DNA of 64,000 nucleotides from Rhodospirillaceae bacterium (GTDB lineage Bacteria > Pseudomonadota > Alphaproteobacteria > GCA-2731375), in the NCBI GenBank assembly GCA_018701215.1, contig JABIWH010000015.1, positions 124,001-188,000 on the forward strand, written 5' to 3'. The position numbers and the translations under genes are program-made. Position 1 is the stretch's first letter, and each line of letters starts with the position of its first letter. Below the pieces are notes generated by a model. It did not search any database. It saw nothing but the letters and a program-made list of their open reading frames with translations, and was not told the origin of the DNA. This document shows positions 58,170-64,000 of the stretch, one piece after another.

Positions 58170-59741
58170 ATGAGCAACGCCAGCGAGGTTCAGGATCTTG
58201 GACCGGTTATCGGGATCGAAAGCGGCCGGATCGAAGGTTTGAGCCTCGACGGCGTCGATGCCTTCAAGAATATTCCCTTCGGTGCCGATACAGGCGGCGC
58301 CAACCGTTTCCGCCCACCCCAGCCGGCGCCAGCGTGGAACGGCGTACGAGCAACCCTGGAATTCGGGCCCAGGGCGCCCCAGGACCCGAACCGGGTGGAT
58401 AATCTGAAAGGCGGCTTCGAAACAGTCATGTCCGAGGATTGCCTGAACCTGAATGTCTGGCGGCCCAGTTCAGCAAATGGCGGTGCGGCATCCGGGATGC
58501 CGGTGATGGTCTATATCCATGGCGGCGGCTTCCTCTACGGCAGCGCCAATCACATCGCTCATGACGGCGGCATTCTGGCCCGGCGCGGTAATATGGTGGT
58601 GGTCAGCATCAATTACCGCCTGGGCGTCCTGGGCCTGCTCTCGCACCCCTGCCTGCGCGATCCCGATACCGGTTACGACGGCAACTGGGGCTTTTTGGAC
58701 CAGATCGCCGCCCTGCAATGGGTTAACCGAAATATCGCCGCGTTCGGCGGCGATGCGGACAATGTCACCATCGTCGGCCTGTCGGCGGGCGGCGGCAGCG
58801 TCGGGGCCCATTGTATTTGTCCGACATCGCGCCCGTTGTTTCGCCGCGCGGTGGTGCAAAGCAGCTCTCCCCTGCCAACGCCGCGCGCCGACCATGATGC
58901 GGCGACGGCAACCCTGCTGGCCGAACTTGACGTCGCGGCTGAGCTGACCGCCCTGCAGGCCGTGGACCGGGATGCAATTCAGGCGGCACAGGCGGGTTGG
59001 ACGGCCAAGCTGCAAAATGGCCGTACCGCGCCGCGCCCCATGGTCGATGGCGAACTGCTACCCTATTGGCCCGACGAAGCCATGGCGGCGGGCCTGATGG
59101 ACGGCCTGGACCTGTGGGTCAGCCATACCAGGGACGAAGCCACGGTATTCGCCATGAACATGGCGCCTGACACCATTCCACGTAACGACGCGCAGCTGCG
59201 TGCTATCCTGGCCAAGGCCGGCCTGGATGGCGACTGCCTGATCCCCGCTTACCGCAACGCCCGTCAGGCCCGTGGCGAAGCAGCAGACACCTGGGCTCTG
59301 TGGATCGCCATGCACACGGACCGCCTAATCCGGGTGCCCTCGATCAACTTCCTGGCCGATCATGCCAAGCACGGCAATAATGCCTGGGCCTGCATGGTCA
59401 CCCGCGAATGCGACTGGGTGCCGCCCGTGCCCGGCGACAAAGCCCTTGGCGCCTGCCATGTGGTCGATCTGCCCTTCATGTTCGGCAGCCTGCACGCCAC
59501 GCCGGAGCTGCAACGCCTGGTGGGCAGCACCCCCGGTGCCGATGCGTTGGCGGAGATCATCCAGGATGCCTATATCGCCTTCTGCCATACCGGCAGCCCG
59601 GTGACGGACAAGCTATCCGCTTGGCAGCCTTATGACGGGGAAAAACGTTCCACCATGCTGTTGGGCGATGACCTGCTGGCTCTTGACGACCCCATGGGAG
59701 TGGAACGGCAATTAATGACGGCGGCGTTGGCGGACGCCTAG
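58170..59741 (+). CDS. Type B carboxylesterase/lipase
   Basis: A 523-residue alpha/beta hydrolase of the carboxylesterase B family. The oxyanion motif is VMVYIHGGGFLYGSANH, preceded by SEDCLNLNVWRP; the nucleophile is Ser205 in VGLSAGGGSVGAH; acid and base are likely Glu in SHTRDEATVF and His in GACHVVDLPFMFG. No signal peptide is seen, so a cytosolic esterase is likely. ATG 58170 has GAGGAT upstream; 18 in-frame codons before it are rejected. It begins the accessory hydrolase section and is 44 bases before a serine hydrolase gene, perhaps in one operon. Substrate unknown. Confidence 0.93.
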   Translation: MSNASEVQDLGPVIGIESGRIEGLSLDGVDAFKNIPFGADTGGANRFRPPQPAPAWNGVRATLEFGPRAPQDPNRVDNLKGGFETVMSEDCLNLNVWRPSSANGGAASGMPVMVYIHGGGFLYGSANHIAHDGGILARRGNMVVVSINYRLGVLGLLSHPCLRDPDTGYDGNWGFLDQIAALQWVNRNIAAFGGDADNVTIVGLSAGGGSVGAHCICPTSRPLFRRAVVQSSSPLPTPRADHDAATATLLAELDVAAELTALQAVDRDAIQAAQAGWTAKLQNGRTAPRPMVDGELLPYWPDEAMAAGLMDGLDLWVSHTRDEATVFAMNMAPDTIPRNDAQLRAILAKAGLDGDCLIPAYRNARQARGEAADTWALWIAMHTDRLIRVPSINFLADHAKHGNNAWACMVTRECDWVPPVPGDKALGACHVVDLPFMFGSLHATPELQRLVGSTPGADALAEIIQDAYIAFCHTGSPVTDKLSAWQPYDGEKRSTMLLGDDLLALDDPMGVERQLMTAALADA

Positions 59742-59784
59742 GCTCTATTTTTTCTTTCATGTTATAGCGCAGGAGTACACACAG

Positions 59785-61071
59785 ATGCAGTTGGTAACAC
59801 CGGAAACCGTGGGCATGTCGGCGGAGCGCCTGCAAAAAATGACCTCCTGGATGGAGCGGCAGGTCACCTCGAACCGGCTGGCGGGGCTATCCGCCATGAT
59901 CCACCGGCGCGGCCAATGCGCCTATTTCAATTGCACCGGCCAGATGGATGTGGAGGCCGGCAAAATGGTGGCGGAAGACACGATCTTCCGGATTTACTCC
60001 ATGTCCAAGCCGATCACGGCGGTGGCGGCGATGATCTGCTACGAGAATGGCGATTTCCAGCTTGATGACCCAATCGCCAAGTTCCTGCCGGAATTCGCGG
60101 CGATGCAGGTCTGGGACGGCAACGCGGAGGCCCTGAACACAGTGCCGGCTGACGGCTATATTACCGTGCGTCATCTATTGACCCACACCGCCGGGTTCTC
60201 TTACGAATTCATGGAGGCAACCCCGGTCGAAGCCTATTACCGGGAGCATAAAATCAGCTTCAACCCTGGCCGGCAGAGCGAAAGCGGCAACGACCTGGCC
60301 ACCATGACGACACGCCTGGCAGCCGCACCCCTGGTCCGCCAGCCTGGCAGCGGTTGGGGTTATTCGGTCTCCATCGATGTGCTTGGGCGGCTGGTCGAGG
60401 TTTGGTCGGGACAAGCGTTGGATCAGTTTTTCCAGGAGCGGATTTTCCAACCCCTGGCCATGACCGATACCGCATTCTCGGTCCCGGCGGACAAACAGTC
60501 ACGCTTCGCCGCCTGTTACGAACCCAGCAGCGGCGGCGGCCTGGGCGGCTTGAGCAGCCAGGATGCCGTTATCCGCAAAAGTGAGGGCATCGGCCTGAAA
60601 CTGGCTGATGCGCCCAGCGACAGCCACTATCTAGAAACGCCGGATACTTTTTCGGGCGGCGGCGGCCTGGTCGGCACCATCGGTGACTATGGCCGGTTTT
60701 GCCAGATGCTGTTGAACAAGGGGGCGTTGGACGGCGTGCGCATCCTGGGCAGCAAAACGGTGGAATTCATGTCCGTCAACCACCTGCCCGACAACAAGGA
60801 CATGGCCGCCATGGGCCAGCCCATATGGAGCGAATCCAGCGCCGAGGGGATCGGCTATGGCCTGGGCATGGCCGTGGTCATCGACGCCCCAACGACGCAA
60901 CTGCTGCGCTCCACCGGTGAATATTTCTGGGGCGGCGCCGCCAGTACCGCGTTCTGGATCGACCCGGAGGAAGACATGTTCGTGGTCTTCATGACCCAGC
61001 TGCTGCCCTCGTCCTTCTATCCAATCCGCAGCGAACTACGGGTCGCGGCCTATCAGGCCCTGATCGATTAA
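59785..61071 (+). CDS. Serine hydrolase of the beta-lactamase class C / EstB-like family
   Basis: A 428-residue penicillin-binding-fold hydrolase. The SxxK motif is Ser72-Met-Ser-Lys75 in FRIYSMSKPITAVAAMICYE; Tyr193 in WGYSVSIDVLGRLVE takes the YxN/YxS position; WGGAAS near the C-terminus is the third motif. VRHLLTHTAGFSYEF is typical. No signal peptide is present, so an intracellular esterase-like role is more likely than antibiotic resistance. ATG 59785 follows AGGAG. The stop lies in a 14-base tandem repeat (61062-61089). Confidence 0.92.
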   Translation: MQLVTPETVGMSAERLQKMTSWMERQVTSNRLAGLSAMIHRRGQCAYFNCTGQMDVEAGKMVAEDTIFRIYSMSKPITAVAAMICYENGDFQLDDPIAKFLPEFAAMQVWDGNAEALNTVPADGYITVRHLLTHTAGFSYEFMEATPVEAYYREHKISFNPGRQSESGNDLATMTTRLAAAPLVRQPGSGWGYSVSIDVLGRLVEVWSGQALDQFFQERIFQPLAMTDTAFSVPADKQSRFAACYEPSSGGGLGGLSSQDAVIRKSEGIGLKLADAPSDSHYLETPDTFSGGGGLVGTIGDYGRFCQMLLNKGALDGVRILGSKTVEFMSVNHLPDNKDMAAMGQPIWSESSAEGIGYGLGMAVVIDAPTTQLLRSTGEYFWGGAASTAFWIDPEEDMFVVFMTQLLPSSFYPIRSELRVAAYQALID

Positions 61072-61089
61072 CGCGGATCGATTAACGCT
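61062..61089 (+). repeat. 14-bp tandem repeat over the serine hydrolase stop
   Basis: GATCGATTAACGCG and GATCGATTAACGCT are adjacent and match at 13 of 14 bases; a further GATCAAC follows. The first unit contains the TAA stop (61069-61071). Confidence 0.8.
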
Positions 61090-61161
61090 GATCAACTGGG
61101 GCATTTCAATGCTATCCAAGCCACCCGCCTCCCCTTCCCACCGGACACTTGTTGCAGCCAC

Positions 61162-61186
61162 GGGGTACCATCAATGGATGGCCGGG
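61162..61186. repeat. Decayed copy of the eno-upstream palindromic element
   Basis: GGTACCATCAATGGATGG followed by CCGGG matches the right half of the inverted repeat at 45354-45417 at 21 of 23 positions. The left arm is not kept, so it no longer forms a long hairpin. A GGGTCAGAGT core (inverted, 61194-61203) shared with 48641-48650 lies beside it. Confidence 0.65.
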
Positions 61187-61256
61187 TTAGCTCACTCTGA
61201 CCCTATTGATTGGCACTGAATTCTTCCTTTTGGTTTTGTATTTTTAGGAGACAGAA

Positions 61257-61904
61257 ATGAATGATGAACTAGTCGCGCGCCTGCGCAATCTTGCGGTTGC
61301 AACGCTTTCGGACGGTTGCGATCAAATCGCTGGAAAGCGGGGTTTTCTCGATTTCGAAATTAAGGCCCGCGTGAACGCCAGAAAAATCGTTGGGACCGCG
61401 GCAACAGTCCTCGAAGTTCCCAATGATGAACAGCACAAACCGGAGCTCGCCTTTGATGTTATCGATCAGGCGCCGCCGGGCAGCGTTATCGTAATTTCTA
61501 ATGGTTCTGACGCCAATACCGCGGTTTGGGGTGAACTGATGAATGCTGGTGCTGTTGCCCGTGGCCACGAAGCCGCGGTTATTGATGGTGGTACGCGCGA
61601 TGTAGCGCTGATCCGCCGTGACACGGATTTTCCGGTCTATGCCCGCTCCGTCGTGCCATCGAGCTCAATTGGCCGAACCATGACAATAACCCGTGATGAG
61701 CCTGTGGAAGTGGGTGGGGTGGTTATTCATCCAGGCGACTATATCGTGGGTGATGAAGATGGCGTCGTGGCTATTCCAGCTGATCATGTGGAAGCCATAG
61801 TTGAATTCGCCGAGGAAGCCGAGGCAACCGAAGCTGAAATGGCCAAATATATAACCGAAGTGGGATCAATGCGGGCGGCGATTGATAAATTCGGCCGGGC
61901 CTGA
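61257..61904 (+). CDS. RraA-like / HMG-aldolase-family protein
   Basis: A 215-residue protein of the RraA/4-hydroxy-4-methyl-2-oxoglutarate aldolase fold. The metal and substrate motif G-x(21)-RD is present: GELMNAGAVARGHEAAVIDG then GTRD (Arg114, Asp115). YIVGDEDGVVAIP is the other family hallmark. Having RD, it is more likely a pyruvate aldolase/oxaloacetate decarboxylase than an RNase E inhibitor. ATG 61257 has AGGAG upstream. It precedes a DapA-like aldolase gene by 65 bases; the two may act in one catabolic route for a hydroxy-oxo acid. Base composition is slightly more AT-rich than in the core genes. Confidence 0.88.
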   Translation: MNDELVARLRNLAVATLSDGCDQIAGKRGFLDFEIKARVNARKIVGTAATVLEVPNDEQHKPELAFDVIDQAPPGSVIVISNGSDANTAVWGELMNAGAVARGHEAAVIDGGTRDVALIRRDTDFPVYARSVVPSSSIGRTMTITRDEPVEVGGVVIHPGDYIVGDEDGVVAIPADHVEAIVEFAEEAEATEAEMAKYITEVGSMRAAIDKFGRA

Positions 61905-61969
61905 TGACCCCTTTTCGGCTGGTCTTCATTGGGCCGGATGCAAGATGATTTTATTATGAGGAAAAGCAA

Positions 61970-62884
61970 ATGAGCGGACATACCGGCTTTCATGGTGTTT
62001 ACCCAATTCTGTACAGTTTCTATGACGCCGAAGGGAGGCTTGACCGCGAGGCGATGCGCCGCCAGGTAGATGGCTGTATCGCCGGCGGGGCGCATGGAAT
62101 TGCGGTCATGGGATTGGCGACCGAGGTCGGCAAACTGGACGTCAATGAACGCCGTCAGGTGATCGAATGGGTCGGTGAAGATATTGCCGGTCGTGTGCCG
62201 TTTGCGGTGACGGTCGGTGAAGGAAGCGTGCCCGGCCAGATCGCCTTCGTCAACGCGGCACAGCAGGTTGGCGCTGACTGGGTGATACTGCAACCGCCGG
62301 CGATTACCGGTGTCCCCGAGATCGAATACGTAAGGTTCCTTGGCGCTGTTGCCGATCAAGCAGATGTACCCCTGGCAGTGCAAAATGCGCCCGGCCTGAT
62401 GGCGACCAGCCTTTCCAACGGCGGCCTGAAAGCGCTGAACAGCCAGCATCCGAACGTATGCTTGCTCAAGGCCGAGGGACCGGCAACTTATATCAGCCAG
62501 TTGATGCAAGATACCGATGGCGCTTTCGATATCTTCGGTGGCATGGCGGGCATCCAGTTTCCTGATTCACTTCGGGCGGGCTGTGTTGGCATGATCCCGG
62601 CGGCGGACCTGTTCGATCCACAGGTACGTATCTATGAACTCATGCGCCAGGGCACGCCGGAGGCCATCGCACAGGCCGAGGAAATTCATCGGGAATTATT
62701 GCCGTTGATTGTTTTCATGATGAGTTCGGTAGAGAATTTTATCGCCTATGGAAAGCATCTGGCGGCACAGCGGCTTGGGCTCACCAACAGCTCGGCGCGG
62801 CAACCTTCGGTGCCGGTAACGGATTTTGGCCTTAAAATCATGTCACATTGGGCCAGCCACCTGGGTCCGTTTCCCAAGGTATAA
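61970..62884 (+). CDS. DHDPS/NAL-superfamily aldolase with altered tyrosine motif
   Basis: A 304-residue class I aldolase-type TIM barrel of the dihydrodipicolinate synthase / N-acetylneuraminate lyase superfamily. The Schiff-base Lys is probably Lys167 in VCLLKAEGPATY. The usual YNxP motif is QNAP (Gln138), so the catalytic Tyr is replaced, and the GTTGE motif is GLATE, with Thr and Glu partly kept. It is therefore unlikely to be lysine-pathway DapA; a pyruvate-dependent lyase for another oxo acid is more likely. It follows the RraA-like gene. ATG 61970 has TGAGGAAAAG upstream. Confidence 0.88.
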   Translation: MSGHTGFHGVYPILYSFYDAEGRLDREAMRRQVDGCIAGGAHGIAVMGLATEVGKLDVNERRQVIEWVGEDIAGRVPFAVTVGEGSVPGQIAFVNAAQQVGADWVILQPPAITGVPEIEYVRFLGAVADQADVPLAVQNAPGLMATSLSNGGLKALNSQHPNVCLLKAEGPATYISQLMQDTDGAFDIFGGMAGIQFPDSLRAGCVGMIPAADLFDPQVRIYELMRQGTPEAIAQAEEIHRELLPLIVFMMSSVENFIAYGKHLAAQRLGLTNSSARQPSVPVTDFGLKIMSHWASHLGPFPKV

Positions 62885-63018
62885 CATCCCCCTAACTCTG
62901 CCGATAATTCTCCCGACGGATATTCGGGCCGTTGCCTAATGCCCGCCAGACACTCCGACAACAAAGCCGAGGGAACACTTTTGAGACACTCACATTCCGA
63001 ATAAGGGTAGCGTCCCCT
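62885..63018. other. Intergenic stretch, no gene seen
   Basis: Between two converging genes. It contains AAGGGTAGCGTCCCCTTTAA (about 63003-63022), a short GGG/CCC stem with a T-run that may end one of the transcripts or be an interspersed-repeat remnant. No good coding frame. Confidence 0.4.
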
Positions 63019-63228
63019 TTAATTTACCTGGCCGATAAGCGTGTAATTTTTTTCTATTTCGCTTTGTGCAAAACTTGCGACTTCCGCCGCGTCATTCTCG
63101 AAGGCTTTCGTAATCAAGGCATCCAGCATCTGGCTGCTTGCATCTTTATCAACCCTATAGGCAAGGCGGGTCGATAAATGCCTGACAAGAATGTTGGTGG
63201 TGTTCTGGTTATCCGACATGCGTTTCAC
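63019..63228 (-). CDS. Small unknown protein coupled to the upstream lipoprotein gene
   Basis: A 69-residue protein, family not recognised. It starts at GTG 63228, overlapping the TGA stop of the upstream gene in GTGA, which suggests translational coupling; ATG 63219 is a possible later start. The sequence is soluble and helical-looking (ASSQMLDALITKAFENDAAE, VASFAQSEIEKNYTLIG), without signal peptide or Cys. Base composition is lower in GC than the core genes. The coupling is the main reason to believe it is real. Confidence 0.55.
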   Translation of the reverse strand: MKRMSDNQNTTNILVRHLSTRLAYRVDKDASSQMLDALITKAFENDAAEVASFAQSEIEKNYTLIGQVN

Positions 63229-64000
63229 TCATTCTTGCTTGAGGCCTGCCCCAGCGGCGCGGCGGGTTTGAGAACTTTCGTAATAGCCCAGCCCAAATAG
63301 GTCTCGCGATCGTGCGGACAGTACACGCTGCGGTCTCGTTTCTTGAAATAGATGATGTGCTCGCGGAATTCCGCCATGGTGTCTTGGTCATTGCGGTCAA
63401 CCACCTGTTTCACAAAAGTGACGAGCACTCCATACGATCGATTGCGCCGAATCTTGTTATCCCGCAATTCGTAGCGGGCGCTGAAATTCTCGATGGGCCA
63501 CGTGGCGATGCAGGTGTCCTGAAAGTCTAATCGGCGTCTTCCTTGGGCCACCATGTCTGGGTGTTTGAACGCTTGCCAGCGCTCGAATATGCGGCAATTG
63601 GGGTGGCCCGGTTTTTCCAGCGTAAAGCGATACAACCCTGGTTTCTCTACGAAACCTCCGAGGTATCCGCTTGTGCGATTTAATCCGCTCAAGCGATTGA
63701 ATTTGTGCACAATTGGGTTGTTTTGTATAAATTCGCTTGAGGCTGCCGCTTCAACGAAGCGATATTCCCGGGACTTCAGCACATTCACACAGCTGCCAAA
63801 AGCGCATCCATCATCTTGAGCCCCGAGACCAACCATCCGATCTAGGAAACCTGCTACATTTTCGGCGGTGCGGTAGATTTTCATGCCGTCGTGCTCGTCG
63901 CACAGCTTCTGCATCTCAGGCGTCGGTGCGCGGAAGGGCGGCGCATTGATCGCGCGCGACAAGGCAAGGGTCTGCGCCGTTGTGCAGGCCGACAGCGGCA
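63225..64000 (-). CDS. Putative lipoprotein of unknown function, N-terminus cut by window edge
   Basis: About 258 residues are visible; the start lies beyond 64000. The first visible residues, PLSACTTAQTLALSRAIN, look like the end of a lipoprotein signal peptide (lipobox LSAC, Cys at 63984-63986). The mature part has several Cys (QKLCDEHDG, GCAFGSCVNVL, NCRIFERW, DTCIATW) and many aromatic and charged residues, with no domain I recognise. A start at the in-frame TTG (63962) would drop the lipobox and is less likely. It is coupled to the 69-residue gene downstream by a GTGA overlap. Confidence 0.65.
   Translation of the reverse strand, partial: PLSACTTAQTLALSRAINAPPFRAPTPEMQKLCDEHDGMKIYRTAENVAGFLDRMVGLGAQDDGCAFGSCVNVLKSREYRFVEAAASSEFIQNNPIVHKFNRLSGLNRTSGYLGGFVEKPGLYRFTLEKPGHPNCRIFERWQAFKHPDMVAQGRRRLDFQDTCIATWPIENFSARYELRDNKIRRNRSYGVLVTFVKQVVDRNDQDTMAEFREHIIYFKKRDRSVYCPHDRETYLGWAITKVLKPAAPLGQASSKNE

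Noticed and set aside
59785..61071. Reading the class C-like protein as an antibiotic-resistance beta-lactamase
   Set aside because: No signal peptide, and the Tyr motif is YSVS, not YxN; EstB-like esterases share the SxxK motif, so resistance cannot be claimed.

Overview
The window is a GC-rich chromosomal segment from an alphaproteobacterium, most likely a Rhodospirillales-type lineage. This rests on gene order (rpsB-tsf-pyrH-frr-uppS-cdsA-dxr-rseP-bamA-skp-lpxD-fabZ-lpxA-lpxI-lpxB), on the gltX/comEC/lexA/moeA/moaC/trpC/trpD block, on LpxI in place of LpxH, on a fused ispDF gene, on a pyruvate dehydrogenase E1-beta with its own lipoyl domain, and on a GTTC-N7-GTTC LexA box in front of lexA. 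No rRNA, tRNA, CRISPR array, intact insertion sequence or phage gene was seen.

Layout. 1-6330: the 5' part of a PAS sensor gene (minus strand), dnaE, then a three-gene catabolic-looking set (VOC protein, MaoC-like hydratase, luciferase-like flavin monooxygenase). 6554-21542: one long plus-strand array that runs from translation (rpsB, tsf, frr) through UMP kinase, isoprenoid and phospholipid synthesis (uppS, cdsA, dxr), envelope proteolysis and assembly (rseP, bamA, skp) to lipid A synthesis (lpxD, fabZ, lpxA, lpxI, lpxB). It ends at a strong bidirectional terminator shared with gltA. 21603-31020: mostly minus-strand gltA, gltX, lexA, moeA, moaC, trpC and trpD, with comEC on the plus strand. 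31354-37551: a YibQ-type deacetylase-like protein, a NatAB-like ABC exporter, a Crp/Fnr regulator, an orphan Flp pilin, a small lipoprotein, ChaC and an enoyl-CoA hydratase. 37659-46722: ispDF, pgpA, a second flavin monooxygenase, cinA, a CPBP protease, secG, pyrG, kdsA, an unknown membrane-anchored protein and eno. 46719-50683: an accessory block between eno and ftsB with two SDRs, a secreted unknown protein and an orphan radical SAM enzyme; it holds a duplicated SDR 3' end and inverted repeats. 50882-58107: ftsB, pdhA, pdhB, pdhC, lpd, lipA and ratA, which together make and lipoylate the pyruvate dehydrogenase complex. 58170-64000: accessory hydrolases, a RraA-like/DapA-like aldolase pair, and a partial lipoprotein gene coupled to a small gene.

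The most notable observations are: a CTG start codon for lpxB, backed by a strong Shine-Dalgarno and by the conserved N-terminal motif; 10-14 bp tandem duplications that sit on or beside stop codons at seven separate genes; a 25-bp perfect inverted repeat before eno with a decayed copy near 61.17 kb; and the duplicated SDR tail that brackets a secreted-protein gene. No complete new system with demonstrable function was recognised. The best leads are the eno-ftsB accessory block and the stop-codon repeats.
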